A stretch of 64,000 nt of DNA from Clostridia bacterium (GCA_017397895.1 JAFQHP010000032.1:191437-255436); one strand, 5' to 3'. Positions 34,225 through 43,225 are shown, counted from the stretch's first letter. The notes: generated by a model from the sequence alone, not told the origin. Program-made: numbers and translations.

Positions 34225-35499
34225 ATGGCGCAGAAGGTATGGTTCCAACTGGATAACGCAGCCAAATTATACCCTGCCATTGCCAATGCCCGCTGGTCCA
34301 GTGCGTTCCGGATGACGGCCGAGCTGATAGAAGATGTGGATCCTACGCTTCTGCAAAAGGCCCTGGATGATACGCTGCCCCGCTTCCCTTCCCTGAATGT
34401 GCGGCTGCGTGCCGGTATTTTCTGGTATTACCTGGAACAGGCGCCCGGGCGGCTCCTTGTAAAACAGGACAGCGGCCACCCCTGCATGCCTTTTTCCCAG
34501 AAACGGGATGGCAAATTCCTGCTGCGGGTATTCTACTTTGGCAAGCGCATCTCTGCGGAGTTTTTCCACGTGCTCACCGACGGCACCGGCGGCCTTGCCT
34601 TTCTCAAAACCCTGACGGTGCAGTACCTGCGGCTGAAGGGCCATTTAGTTTCTTTCGACCAGGGTGCGATGGATATTGCGCAAAAGCCCACGGAGGAAGA
34701 AACCCTGGATGCCTTCCACGCCGTCGACCTGCCGGATATCCGGGTATCCCGAAAGGACGAAGACGCCTGGCACTTCCCCGCCACCAGGGAAATCCCCCAC
34801 ACACTGAATATCATTGCCGCTTCCATACCCGCTGATGCGCTGCTGGAAAAGGCCCACGATATGCATGTGTCCCTGACGGAGTATCTGGTGGCGTTGATGC
34901 TGATGACGGCGGATAAATGCCAGCGGGCCGCTGCGAAAAAGCTGCGTCCGGTGCGGGTTTCGGTGCCGGTGAACATGCGCGCCTTTTACGGTGTGAACAC
35001 CCTGCGCAATTTCTCTTCCTTCGTCAACCCCGGCATTGATTCAAGGCTCGGGGAATACACATTGGAAGAAATTTGCCGCTGCGTGCATAATTTCATGGCG
35101 CTGAACTGTACCAAAAAACAGCTAAGCGGCGCCATTGCCACCAATGTTTCAGAGGAAAAGCCCATTTTTATTCGCCTGGCTCCTCTGTTTATCAAAAACC
35201 TGGCCATCAGCAGCGTGTTCAAACGCTCCGGTGAACGCCAGTTTACCTCCACTTTGTCCAACGTGGGCAAAACCGGCATCCCCACCGGCGCAGACGGGCT
35301 CATCCGACGGTTTGAGTTCCTGCTGGGGGTCCCCTATGACCCAACCTGCAATTGCGCCTGTATCGCCTGCGGCAATGAGGTGCGCCTCACCTTTTCCAGC
35401 AACATCCGGGAAACCACCCTGCCAAGAGAATTGCTTTGCTCTCTGGTGGAAATGGGGATACCGGTGACGGTGGAAAGTAATTATCGGGAGGATATGTAA
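34225..35499 (+). CDS. Condensation/alcohol-acetyltransferase-like acyltransferase
   Basis: The 424-residue protein resembles the CoA-dependent acyltransferase superfamily that includes alcohol acetyltransferases and NRPS condensation domains. The key motif FHVLTDGTGG (H-x3-D-G) near residue 115 supplies the catalytic histidine. A second half (about 250-420) includes RVSVPVNMRAFYG, as in the paired lobes of the fold. No signal peptide or membrane segment is seen. It stops one base before the ATG of a zinc-ribbon membrane protein, so the two probably act together. Donor and acceptor are unknown; a lipid or glycolipid acylation at the membrane is a reasonable inference. Confidence 0.75.
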   Translation: MAQKVWFQLDNAAKLYPAIANARWSSAFRMTAELIEDVDPTLLQKALDDTLPRFPSLNVRLRAGIFWYYLEQAPGRLLVKQDSGHPCMPFSQKRDGKFLLRVFYFGKRISAEFFHVLTDGTGGLAFLKTLTVQYLRLKGHLVSFDQGAMDIAQKPTEEETLDAFHAVDLPDIRVSRKDEDAWHFPATREIPHTLNIIAASIPADALLEKAHDMHVSLTEYLVALMLMTADKCQRAAAKKLRPVRVSVPVNMRAFYGVNTLRNFSSFVNPGIDSRLGEYTLEEICRCVHNFMALNCTKKQLSGAIATNVSEEKPIFIRLAPLFIKNLAISSVFKRSGERQFTSTLSNVGKTGIPTGADGLIRRFEFLLGVPYDPTCNCACIACGNEVRLTFSSNIRETTLPRELLCSLVEMGIPVTVESNYREDM

Positions 35500-36204
35500 A
35501 TGGCCTATTGTGTCCATTGCGGCGTGAAGCTGGGCCCGGGCGAAAAAGCCTGCCCCCTGTGCCATACGGTTTCGGTGGATCCAAGCGAAACCTCGTCTCC
35601 GTCATCGGAGCGCAATTACCCCACCCACACGCCGGAACAGCTGCTCACCCGCAGCAAACGTTATTTCCTTTCCCTGTTTGGCATATTGCTGCTGGTGCCC
35701 GCCCTTTTGTGCCTGGCGATTGATCTGCTTGGCGGAAACGGCATCACCTGGAGCGTATACGCTTTCACTGCCCTGGTGCTTTTGTACATCACCATCGCAG
35801 TGCCCATCTGGGTGGAAAAGCACAAGCCTTACTTCGCCCTTATCACCGCCTACGGCTGCCTGATGCTGTACCTGAAAATGGTGGAGGAAGCAAGCCACAG
35901 CGGCAACTGGTTTTTCCCCATTGTTTTGCCCTGCGTCACCCTGTTTACCCTGCTGACGCTTTTGATCATCCGGCTTTACCGGCATGGCAAGCTGGGGCGG
36001 TTCACCCTGTGCGGCGCAGTATTATTGGAGATCGGCATATTGTCCTTGCTGATCGATATTCTCATCGCCGCATCCCTTGGCCGCGTTGCCCTTTTGTGGT
36101 CGCCCTATGTGCTGGCCCCCTGTCTGTTTGTTGCGGCGCTGATTTTCTTCATCAACGGCAACCACACCATCCGGGAAGAAATCCGGCGCCGGGTACATTT
36201 TTAA
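35500..36204 (+). CDS. Zinc-ribbon membrane protein, DUF6320-like
   Basis: The 234-residue protein begins with a zinc ribbon (YCVHCGVKLGPGEKACPLCH) followed by about six hydrophobic segments (from residue 57 on). I think it matches the DUF6320 family, from memory and not from a search. The start codon follows the acyltransferase stop by zero bases, so the pair is co-translated. The ribbon could bind the acyltransferase or a cytosolic partner and hold it at the membrane; that is inference. Confidence 0.75.
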   Translation: MAYCVHCGVKLGPGEKACPLCHTVSVDPSETSSPSSERNYPTHTPEQLLTRSKRYFLSLFGILLLVPALLCLAIDLLGGNGITWSVYAFTALVLLYITIAVPIWVEKHKPYFALITAYGCLMLYLKMVEEASHSGNWFFPIVLPCVTLFTLLTLLIIRLYRHGKLGRFTLCGAVLLEIGILSLLIDILIAASLGRVALLWSPYVLAPCLFVAALIFFINGNHTIREEIRRRVHF

Positions 36205-36256
36205 TTCACCAATCACGCCTTGGAAGCGTACACTATGAATTGGAGGGACGTTCATT

Positions 36257-37360
36257 ATGAAAGACGTACAGAAAAAATATCGTGTTGGTATCATCGGCGC
36301 CACCGGCATGGTGGGCCAGCGGCTGGTCACTCTGCTGCATAACCACCCCTGGTTCCAGATTTCCGTGCTGGCCGCCAGCGGCCGCAGCGCCGGTCAGGCC
36401 TACGAAAAGGCTGTGGAAGGCCGCTGGGCATTTTCCTGGGGCATTCCCGAAAACGTGGCCAAAATGCCGGTGTATGACGCTGCTCAGGTGGAAACTGTGG
36501 CCGCTCAGTGCGATTTTGTCTTCTGCGCCGTGAACATGGATAAGGCTGCCACCCGCGCCCTGGAAGAAGCCTATGCCCGCACCGAAACCCCCGTGGTCAG
36601 CAATAACAGCGCCTGCCGCCTGCTGCCCGACGTGCCCATGCTGATCCCCGAAATCAACGCTTCCCACGCGCCCATCATCCATGCCCAGCGCAAGCGCCTT
36701 GGCACCAAGCGGGGCTTCATCGCCGTAAAGCCCAACTGCTCCATCCAGAGCTATGTGCCCGCCCTGACCCCCCTGCGCTCCTTTGGCATCAAGGAAGTAA
36801 ACGTCACCACCTTCCAGGCCATTTCCGGTGCCGGCAAAACCTTTGACCGCTGGCCCGAAATTCTGGACAACGTGATTCCCTACATCGGCGGCGAAGAAGA
36901 AAAGAGCGAACAGGAACCCCTGAAAATCTGGGGCGAACTGAACGCCGACGGCACCGAAATCGTCAATGCCGCCGCCCCCGTCATCAGCGCCCAGTGCATC
37001 CGTGTACCCGTGTCCGACGGCCACCTGGCTGCCGTCAGCGTGTCCTTTGAAAAGACCCCCACCGAAGAAGAAATCCTGAATATCTGGAAAAATTACCACA
37101 CCGTGGCCCAGCAGCTGGAGCTGCCCAGCGCCCCCACCCCCTTCGTCACCTACTTCGAAGAGCCGGACCGTCCCCAGACCAAGCTGGACCGGAATATCGG
37201 TAACGGCATGGGCATTGCCATCGGCCGTCTGCGCAAGGACCACATTTTCGATTATAAGTTCGTCTGCCTTTCCCACAACACCCTGCGCGGCGCTGCCGGC
37301 GGGGGTGTGCTGAGCGCAGAACTGCTCTGCGCCCAGGGCTACATTGAAAGGAAGGAATAA
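36257..37360 (+). CDS. asd: Aspartate-semialdehyde dehydrogenase
   Basis: The 367-residue enzyme reduces aspartyl phosphate to the semialdehyde with NADPH. It is of the archaeal/fungal-type subfamily: GATGMVGQRLV nucleotide loop, SNNSACRLLPDVP, the catalytic cysteine in KPNCSIQS, ISGAGKTFD and RVPVSDGHLAAV. GGAGGG precedes the ATG. It leads asd-dapA-dapB, which is the first part of the lysine/diaminopimelate branch. No lysine riboswitch or separate promoter is apparent in the 52-base gap upstream, so read-through from the previous pair is possible. Confidence 0.95.
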   Translation: MKDVQKKYRVGIIGATGMVGQRLVTLLHNHPWFQISVLAASGRSAGQAYEKAVEGRWAFSWGIPENVAKMPVYDAAQVETVAAQCDFVFCAVNMDKAATRALEEAYARTETPVVSNNSACRLLPDVPMLIPEINASHAPIIHAQRKRLGTKRGFIAVKPNCSIQSYVPALTPLRSFGIKEVNVTTFQAISGAGKTFDRWPEILDNVIPYIGGEEEKSEQEPLKIWGELNADGTEIVNAAAPVISAQCIRVPVSDGHLAAVSVSFEKTPTEEEILNIWKNYHTVAQQLELPSAPTPFVTYFEEPDRPQTKLDRNIGNGMGIAIGRLRKDHIFDYKFVCLSHNTLRGAAGGGVLSAELLCAQGYIERKE

Positions 37361-37366
37361 TCATCC

Positions 37367-38242
37367 ATGAAGAAAACACTGTTCACCGGCTGCGGCACTG
37401 CCCTGATCACGCCCTTCAAAAACGGCGAAATTGATATGAATGCGCTGCACCGGCTGATCGATCTTCAGCTGGAAGCTGGCATTGACGCCATCATTGCCAA
37501 CGGTACCACAGGCGAACCCTCCACCATGACTGACGAAGAATGGGCCACCGTTCTCAAAACCGTGGTGGATCAGGTGAAAGGCCGCATCCCTGTGGTGGCC
37601 GGCACCGGCGGCAACAGCACCGCCGCCGTCATCCGCAAGGCCCGTCTTGCCCGGGAGATCGGGGCGGACGCACAGCTTTGCGTGACCCCCTACTACAATA
37701 AAACCACCCAGGCCGGCCTGTTGGCCCATTATCAGGCCATTGCAAAGGACGGCAGCCTGCCGGTGATCGTCTATAATGTTCCTTCCCGCACCGGGCTGAA
37801 CGTGCTGCCAGAAACGCTGGCCGCCCTTGCCAAAGAAGAAAATATCATCGCTGTGAAGGAAGCCTCCGCCAACATGATCCAGATTATGGACATGATGCGC
37901 CTGTGCGCCGATGATATTGATTTCTATTCCGGCTCCGACGAGCTGACCGCCCCCATGATGGCCCTGGGCGGAAAAGGCGTCATTTCCGTGCTGAGCAATA
38001 TTGCCCCCGTACAGATGCGGCAGATGACCCATGGACGCATTGAAAACGCCGTGAAAATGAACCTGGAATTCATGCCCCTCATCCATGCCCTTTTCAGGCA
38101 GACCAGCCCCTGCCCCGTAAAGGCCGCTGCCCAGATGATGGGCCTTTGCAGTGATGAAGTACGGCTGCCCCTCATCCCCCTGAACGAAAGCGAAAAGGCC
38201 GCCCTGAAAGCGGACATGGAAAAGGCAGGTCTTGTATGCTGA
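37367..38242 (+). CDS. dapA: 4-hydroxy-tetrahydrodipicolinate synthase
   Basis: The 291-residue TIM-barrel enzyme condenses aspartate semialdehyde with pyruvate. NGTTGEPSTMT, YNVPSRTG and the Schiff-base lysine in AVKEASANM are intact. The gene begins 6 bases after asd and overlaps dapB by 7 bases, a tight three-gene operon. Confidence 0.96.
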   Translation: MKKTLFTGCGTALITPFKNGEIDMNALHRLIDLQLEAGIDAIIANGTTGEPSTMTDEEWATVLKTVVDQVKGRIPVVAGTGGNSTAAVIRKARLAREIGADAQLCVTPYYNKTTQAGLLAHYQAIAKDGSLPVIVYNVPSRTGLNVLPETLAALAKEENIIAVKEASANMIQIMDMMRLCADDIDFYSGSDELTAPMMALGGKGVISVLSNIAPVQMRQMTHGRIENAVKMNLEFMPLIHALFRQTSPCPVKAAAQMMGLCSDEVRLPLIPLNESEKAALKADMEKAGLVC

Positions 38243-38979
38243 AGATAATTTTGTCCGGTGCCTGCGGCCGCATGGGCGCTCAGGTGACCCAGCTTTCCGA
38301 AAGCCGCAATGTGAAAATCGTGGCCGGTGTGGATGTGAACGTGCGCACCGATATGCCCTACCCCGTCTATCCCGCCTTCTCCCTGGTAGAGGAAAAGGCA
38401 GACGCCATCATCGACTTTTCCCGGCCGGAAGGGCTGCGCGCCCTGCTGGAATATGCCAGGGAAAAGAAGCTGCCTGTGGTGTTGGCTGCCACCGGCTATA
38501 ACGAAAGCGATCTTGCCGCCATCCGGGATGCAGCCAGGGAGATTGCCGTTTTCCGCAGCGCCAACATGAGCCTTGGGGTGTTCGTGCTCAAAACCCTCTG
38601 TGCCCGGGCCGCTGCCATGCTGCCGGAATACGAGATCGAAATTATCGAAAAGCACCACAACCAGAAGCTGGACGCCCCCAGCGGCACCGCCGTGATGCTC
38701 TATGATGCCGTTGCCGGCCCCGACAGTGAAGCCGTCCATGGCCGTCAGGGCCGCACCCAGAAGCGCCAGCCCCAGGAGATTGGTATGCATGCCATCCGCG
38801 GCGGCAGCGTGGCGGGCGAGCATGAAGTGGGCTTTTATGGCCCCGGCGAATACATCACCCTTTCCCACCTGGCTCAGGACCGCTCCATTTTCGCAAACGG
38901 CGCCCTCCGGGCTGCCGCTTTCATCGCGGGACAAGCCCCCGGTGAATACGATATGGCCGCCCTGGTGGAAGGACTGTAA
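38236..38979 (+). CDS. dapB: 4-hydroxy-tetrahydrodipicolinate reductase
   Basis: The 247-residue enzyme has the N-terminal nucleotide-binding loop (SGACGRMGAQV) and the catalytic EIIEKHHNQKLDAPSGTA motif, including the His-His pair and the lysine. It reduces hydroxy-tetrahydrodipicolinate on the way to diaminopimelate and lysine. The product feeds the peptidoglycan that the VanY-type and SLT proteins in this window act on. Confidence 0.96.
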   Translation: MLKIILSGACGRMGAQVTQLSESRNVKIVAGVDVNVRTDMPYPVYPAFSLVEEKADAIIDFSRPEGLRALLEYAREKKLPVVLAATGYNESDLAAIRDAAREIAVFRSANMSLGVFVLKTLCARAAAMLPEYEIEIIEKHHNQKLDAPSGTAVMLYDAVAGPDSEAVHGRQGRTQKRQPQEIGMHAIRGGSVAGEHEVGFYGPGEYITLSHLAQDRSIFANGALRAAAFIAGQAPGEYDMAALVEGL

Positions 38980-38990
38980 AACAAAAAAAG

Positions 38991-39028
38991 AAAAGGCGCC
39001 GGAAGATTGCTTCCAAAGCGCCTTTTTT
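38991..39028. terminator. Bidirectional terminator after dapB
   Basis: AAAAGGCGC-c-GGAAG and CTTCC-aaa-GCGCCTTTT form an interrupted stem with A and T flanks. It also terminates the minus-strand GH5 gene. Confidence 0.8.
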
Positions 39029-39039
39029 CTTTTTGGTTT

Positions 39040-39990
39040 TTACAGATACTTCAGCAGTTCTTCCCGCACGCCATCCATGCGTGCATCGGAAATGCCAAAG
39101 TCCATTTCCTTATAGCTCCAGGCGGCCCGGGCAATGCCGTGCTTTTCAAAGGTCTGATGGATCATCCGGAACCACTTCACCGCATCCTCCGGCTGCGCCC
39201 GGTCGATCACGCCATATTCGCCGCAGTACAGCACGGTGCCGTTTTCCTTGGCCTTCTCAATGGCCTGGGCGAAGAATTTTTCGAAATAATCTTCCTCCAG
39301 CGCCGCTTCTTCGAAGGACTGGCGGAAATTCACGTCCATGCCATCCACCCAGGGCGCCCCCTGATGGGTAAAGAGCAGGGGATCGTAGCTGTGGAAATTA
39401 TAGACCACCTTATCGTCATAGGGCTTTTCCAGGGCATGCACAGAGGCAGCGGAATTGTTCCAGTAGCTGCCCACCAGCACGATGGTATCCGGTGCAATTT
39501 TGCGGATTCTTTCCATGGTGCGGCGGATGATGCCGTTCCAGATGGGGCTGAAGCGTTCTTCCGTCACTTCATTGAGCAATTCAAACACAATGAGGTCATG
39601 CCTGTCGCCATAGCGGCGGGCAAACTCTTCCCACAGGCAAATGAAGCGTTCCTGCAGCCCTTCATCGTCAAAAAAGCCTGCCTGTTTTTCGCCTTTATCG
39701 AAGGAATAGCCCTTGGTCTTGTGCAAATCCAGCACCACCTTCAGCCCGTGCTTTTCGCACCAGCCAAAGGCTTTTTCCAGCAGCCGGAAGCCCTCTTCCT
39801 TGTATTCTCCTTCTTCCGTCTGCACCACGTTGTAGTCCACCGGGATGCGCACATGGTCCAGCCCCCAGGAGGCAATGGTTTCAATATCCTTTTCCGTAAT
39901 GAACCCCTGCAGCCTTTCTTCGCTGTAATCGCACTGGCTCAGCCAGCCGCCCAGGTTCACGCCCCGCTTGATGCCCATCTTCATCAGCAT
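39040..39990 (-). CDS. GH5 family glycoside hydrolase
   Basis: The 316-residue TIM-barrel protein has NLGGWLSQ at the N-terminus, the acid/base glutamate in FELLNEV and the nucleophile glutamate in LYCGEYG. No signal peptide is visible, so it would act on imported beta-oligosaccharides inside the cell. Similarity in type is to endo/exo-beta-1,3- or 1,4-glucanases; the linkage is not determined. AGGCGG precedes the ATG at 39988-39990. It follows the HAD phosphatase by 16 bases. Confidence 0.87.
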   Translation of the reverse strand: MLMKMGIKRGVNLGGWLSQCDYSEERLQGFITEKDIETIASWGLDHVRIPVDYNVVQTEEGEYKEEGFRLLEKAFGWCEKHGLKVVLDLHKTKGYSFDKGEKQAGFFDDEGLQERFICLWEEFARRYGDRHDLIVFELLNEVTEERFSPIWNGIIRRTMERIRKIAPDTIVLVGSYWNNSAASVHALEKPYDDKVVYNFHSYDPLLFTHQGAPWVDGMDVNFRQSFEEAALEEDYFEKFFAQAIEKAKENGTVLYCGEYGVIDRAQPEDAVKWFRMIHQTFEKHGIARAAWSYKEMDFGISDARMDGVREELLKYL

Positions 39991-40006
39991 TTTTTCTTAC
40001 CGCCTT

Positions 40007-40828
40007 TCAATTTTCAATCAGCCCCAGCATTCTGATTGCCTGGGCAATACCGTCTTCGTCATTGGCAGCGGTCACATATTTCGCCGCCTGCTTCACTTCC
40101 TCCGCCCCGTTTCCCATGGCCACCGTCACGGGATAGGCACGGATCACCTCCAGATCGTTCAGATCATCCCCGAAAAAGATGATCTCATCCGCTTTCAGGA
40201 AGAGCTGTTCCCGCACATAATCCACCGCCGTTTTCTTCCCCGCCTGCAGGCTGGTCAGCTGCATGGCAGCGCCCTGATCGGTGATATACAGGCGGGCCCG
40301 TTCCCGGCAAATTTCTTCCATCTTGCGGCAGAGCGCTTCCGGCATCAATGCCCGTTCCCCCACCAGATTGCCCCAGAACACCAGCATCTTGGCCGTCTGT
40401 TCCATGGTATCATCGTTCAGCGGCCGCAGGTTTTCTTCCGTAATGCCCCAGCCCGCCTTCAATTCCTCATTGAAGGGAAAATTGAAGGCGTATCCATGCC
40501 CCGGCGTATGCAGGGACAAATGTACGTTGGGATATCCGCAAACAGCCTCCACGCATTTTTTCACCGTGCCGGCGTCTATAAAGGCATATTCCTTCTTTCC
40601 GGCCGCTTCCACATAGCCGCCGTTGGAATAAATGCCCCCGTCAAAGAGGGAAAATTCCTCCGCCGTCCAGCCCAGCGTTTCCGAAAGCCTTGGCGAACGT
40701 GCGCTGGCCAGAAACACCCGGATGCCCTTTTGCCGGCAGGCCCGCAAAGCCTCCCTGGCAGAGCGTGGTATTTTCTTTTCGCTGTTTAAAAGCGTGCCGT
40801 CCAAATCGAAAAACAGGGCTTTGATCAT
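40007..40828 (-). CDS. Cof-type HAD-family phosphatase
   Basis: The 273-residue protein has HAD motif I DLDGTLLN, motif II SARSPR-like, and motif IV GDDLNDLEV with a C2 cap. Such enzymes hydrolyse sugar phosphates, nucleotides or FMN. I chose ATG at 40826-40828 (MIKALFFDLDGT) because AAGGAGCG lies upstream. It is first in a two-gene operon with GH5, so a sugar phosphate is a plausible substrate by inference. Confidence 0.88.
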   Translation of the reverse strand: MIKALFFDLDGTLLNSEKKIPRSAREALRACRQKGIRVFLASARSPRLSETLGWTAEEFSLFDGGIYSNGGYVEAAGKKEYAFIDAGTVKKCVEAVCGYPNVHLSLHTPGHGYAFNFPFNEELKAGWGITEENLRPLNDDTMEQTAKMLVFWGNLVGERALMPEALCRKMEEICRERARLYITDQGAAMQLTSLQAGKKTAVDYVREQLFLKADEIIFFGDDLNDLEVIRAYPVTVAMGNGAEEVKQAAKYVTAANDEDGIAQAIRMLGLIEN

Positions 40829-40856
40829 GGTGCGCTCCTTTGCTTGGTTTATGCTC

Positions 40857-40885
40857 ATTTTAGCACATTCCGTACCTTTGTTCAA
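40857..40885 (-). promoter_or_regulatory. Promoter of the HAD-GH5 operon
   Basis: TTGAAC and TAAAAT with a 17-base spacer on the minus strand. Confidence 0.7.
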
Positions 40886-40920
40886 CGCCCTGCCATGCCA
40901 CTTTACACCAAATATGGGCA

Positions 40921-40950
40921 CAAAAAACACGCATTCATCCGATGCGTGCT
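40921..40950 (-). terminator. Terminator of the XRE regulator gene
   Basis: CACGCAT/ATGCGTG stem followed by six T on the minus strand. It ends transcription just before the HAD promoter. Confidence 0.7.
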
Positions 40951-40959
40951 TCTATATGA

Positions 40960-41631
40960 TTAACCAAAGATCATTTTCGCCGCATCCTCCAGCGTTTTTC
41001 TTTCCGTCGTCTGATCATAAGCCGCTTGCCGCCCGTCGATCGCCCTGTGCACATCGGTATAGAAAAGCCCGTCCCGGTTGCAGTAAAAATAGATGCGCCT
41101 GACCCCGGATGTTTGAAACCGTGCCTGAGCCTCCCCTTCCGGGTACATTTTCACCAGCTGCAGCCTGTCCGGGGAAAGGGCGGCCATGAAGGAAACATAG
41201 TGCGTCTTGCTCATCTCGTGCTCAATCCGCACAAAGTATTCGTCCTCCACCCCTTCTATGAAAATCATGTGCTGCTCATCCGTCTTTTCTGCTTCCAGGG
41301 GCATCAACGCCACGCCGTGACAATGGATAGCCGCTTCGCCCATGGAATGGATGATGTTCCCACACACCGGGCACACATAAAACTTTGACCGGAACATATT
41401 TCCGGATACATTCATGTTCTGCACTGCTTTGCCAGCCAGAAGTTCCGTCACCGATATGCCGAATACCTCCGCAATGCTTTCAAGCAGCGAAATATCCGGA
41501 TAGCCCTTCCCGTTTTCCCATTTGGAAACAGCCTTGTCGGATACATACAACCGTTTTGCCAGTTCCGCCTGGGTCATGCCGGCCTTTTCCCGCAGTTCAC
41601 GGATCATAGTGCCGGTCACATACTGGTTCAT
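40960..41631 (-). CDS. XRE-family regulator with C-terminal zinc-finger-like domain
   Basis: The 223-residue protein has a Cro/C1 helix-turn-helix at residues 5-65 (MTQAELAKRLYVSDKAVSKWENG). After a linker, CPVCGNIIHSMGEAAIHCHG suggests a metal site of the type seen in a group of Clostridial XRE regulators. The C-terminal domain would sense a ligand or metal; target genes are unknown. An imperfect dyad CTAC(9)GTAG at 41678-41694 overlaps the likely -35 region of its own promoter and could be its operator, by inference. Confidence 0.85.
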   Translation of the reverse strand: MNQYVTGTMIRELREKAGMTQAELAKRLYVSDKAVSKWENGKGYPDISLLESIAEVFGISVTELLAGKAVQNMNVSGNMFRSKFYVCPVCGNIIHSMGEAAIHCHGVALMPLEAEKTDEQHMIFIEGVEDEYFVRIEHEMSKTHYVSFMAALSPDRLQLVKMYPEGEAQARFQTSGVRRIYFYCNRDGLFYTDVHRAIDGRQAAYDQTTERKTLEDAAKMIFG

Positions 41632-41651
41632 TGTTTTTCACCTCCGTCCCT

Positions 41652-41694
41652 ATTATAAGGGAAAACGGCGCCGAAAGCTACCTACGGAAAGTAG
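41652..41694 (-). promoter_or_regulatory. Probable promoter and operator of the XRE gene
   Basis: A consensus TATAAT (minus strand, 41652-41657) has only a weak -35 (TAGCTT) at 17 bases. A dyad CTAC-CTACGGAAA-GTAG at 41678-41694 partly overlaps that -35, as expected for a regulated promoter. Confidence 0.4.
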
Positions 41695-41700
41695 AACGGC

Positions 41701-42195
41701 TCATTGACCGGCCGGCGGGTACCGCAGGAAGTAGATATCATTCCCCTCCATGGCATCCGTTCTTTTAAAGCCGTGCCTTTCATAAAACCTGGCAGCGCCC
41801 ACGTTCTCCCTGTGGCAGCCAAGGGCAATGGGCCGGACGCCAAACTGGCTGTACACCTGCGAAACGGCCATTTCCAGCACCTGAGAGCCCAGCCCCCGGC
41901 CCCGGTACGCCCTATCCATCACAAAGCACATCAGCCGCCAGAAGGGTTCTTTTTGCATTTGCGGAGGGTCCGTTTCCCAGGGAATGGCTTCCCCAATGAG
42001 CAAGGCACCGATGTATCCTTCGCCATATTTCACCGCAAAGGTGCAGCCCAAGCAATGGTGCTCCTGTCCATACTGCGTCAATTCCCACAGCACATCCGCC
42101 CCATCCACGTATTCCAGGGGCACGTCGCTTCTGTCGATCATCCGCACAAAGGGCAAATTTTCCGCCGTCAAAGGCTCCAGGCTCAACCCGTTCAT
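41701..42195 (-). CDS. GNAT family N-acetyltransferase
   Basis: The 164-residue protein has the acetyl-CoA motif AYRGRGLGSQVL (R-x-G-x-G) near residues 96-107 and a C-terminal NVGAARFYERHGF segment. Substrate unknown. Its ATG overlaps the upstream SpoU methyltransferase gene by 4 bases (ATGA), so they are co-translated. The pairing is not one I know. Confidence 0.82.
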   Translation of the reverse strand: MNGLSLEPLTAENLPFVRMIDRSDVPLEYVDGADVLWELTQYGQEHHCLGCTFAVKYGEGYIGALLIGEAIPWETDPPQMQKEPFWRLMCFVMDRAYRGRGLGSQVLEMAVSQVYSQFGVRPIALGCHRENVGAARFYERHGFKRTDAMEGNDIYFLRYPPAGQ

Positions 42196-43013
42196 TTTTC
42201 CGCCCTCTGCCTTGTAATTTCATACATCAGGATGGATGCGGCGCAGCTGACATTGAAGGAAGAGGCATAGCTCGTTTCCGCCATGGGAATGGTGCACAGC
42301 ACGTCGCATTTTTCCTTGAAGGCCTTGTTCAGCCCCATGGTTTCGTTTCCCATCATCAGCATGGTGGGCCGCTTCATATCCACCGTGTACACCGGCGTTT
42401 CCTTATGGGCGGTGGTACCCACCAGCTGAAAGCCGGGATATTTCTTTTTCAGTTCATCCACATAGGCAAACAGCGCTTCGTTGTCCGCCATGCGCACCAC
42501 CGGCAGATTGAAGAAAGATCCCATGGCGGACACCACCACGTCCGGGTCATACAAATCCACGCCATGGCCCGTCAGGATCAGCACGTTCGCCCCCAGCGCG
42601 TCGCAGGAACGGATCATGGTGCCCAGGTTTCCCTTGTTGGAAGGCCGGTCAAACAGCACAATAAAAGGTGCTTGGGACAGCGGCACGCTTTCCAGCTTGT
42701 CCTCCCGCATCTCAATCACAGCCATCAGTTCGCTGGTTTCTTCCTTGCCGCTCAGATTCCGCATCAATTCAGGCGTCAGGCAATAATTCATTTCCGTCTT
42801 TGTGGTGCGGATCATATCCTTTGCCCAGTCGGAAAGGCCGTCCCGTGCGTACAGAAGGCTTTTGATTTTCCAGCCCTTTGCCGCCGCTTCCTTCAGGCTG
42901 CGAACGCCCTCCACCAGAAACTCGTTGTAGCGGTAGCGCTTGTTGCGGTTGGTTTTCAGCACTTCAAATTTCTGATAGGCGGCATTTTTTGTATAGATCA
43001 TCGTTTCAGGCAT
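42192..43013 (-). CDS. SpoU/TrmH-family RNA 2'-O-methyltransferase
   Basis: The 273-residue protein has the SPOUT knot motifs: NKGNLGTMIRSCDALG, MMGNETMGL, and IPMAETSYASSFNVSCAASI. An N-terminal domain (about 1-105) would bind RNA. It methylates a 2'-hydroxyl in rRNA or tRNA; the site cannot be read from sequence. The motif 3 loop has AETSYASSFNVS where the usual form is xGxxxSLNVS, so it is a somewhat divergent member. It lies just downstream of the tRNA-Ser gene and its terminator. Confidence 0.88.
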   Translation of the reverse strand: MPETMIYTKNAAYQKFEVLKTNRNKRYRYNEFLVEGVRSLKEAAAKGWKIKSLLYARDGLSDWAKDMIRTTKTEMNYCLTPELMRNLSGKEETSELMAVIEMREDKLESVPLSQAPFIVLFDRPSNKGNLGTMIRSCDALGANVLILTGHGVDLYDPDVVVSAMGSFFNLPVVRMADNEALFAYVDELKKKYPGFQLVGTTAHKETPVYTVDMKRPTMLMMGNETMGLNKAFKEKCDVLCTIPMAETSYASSFNVSCAASILMYEITRQRAEK

Positions 43014-43042
43014 ATTTCCACCCCTCCACGTTTCGTACTTAC

Positions 43043-43071
43043 AAAAAAAGCACCCTCAAAAGGTGCTTTTT
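43043..43071 (-). terminator. Terminator of tRNA-Ser
   Basis: AAAAGCACC/GGTGCTTTT stem with T run on the minus strand, immediately after the encoded CCA. Confidence 0.85.
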
Positions 43072-43074
43072 CTG

Positions 43075-43166
43075 TGGCGGAGAAGGAGAGATTCGAACTC
43101 TCGAACGGTTTTACCCGTTACACGATTTCCAGTCGTGCGCCCTCGACCAAGCTAGGCGACTTCTCC
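43075..43166 (-). tRNA. tRNA-Ser (anticodon GGA), CCA encoded
   Basis: The minus strand gives GGAGAAG ... CTTCTCC acceptor arms, discriminator G and a genomically encoded CCA. The anticodon stem-loop ACACGATTTCCAGTCGTG (plus-strand view) gives anticodon GGA, which reads UCC/UCU Ser codons. A long variable arm (AACGGGTAAAACCGTT) and a GTTCGAATC T-loop confirm a class II tRNA-Ser. Confidence 0.97.
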
Positions 43167-43196
43167 ATCGGACAAGCGAGCTTGCCAACAGGTGAT

Positions 43197-43225
43197 ATAA
43201 TACCACAAAGCCCGCTTTCCGTCAA
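43197..43225 (-). promoter_or_regulatory. tRNA-Ser promoter
   Basis: TTGACG and TATTAT with a 17-base spacer on the minus strand. The -10 region GTGATATAATACCACAAA (plus strand, 43192-43209) is identical over 18 bases to the integrase promoter at 62402-62419. Confidence 0.85.

Noticed and set aside
36205..36256. Possible lysine riboswitch before asd
   Set aside because: The gap is only 52 bases, too short for the lysine aptamer, and no terminator stem is present.
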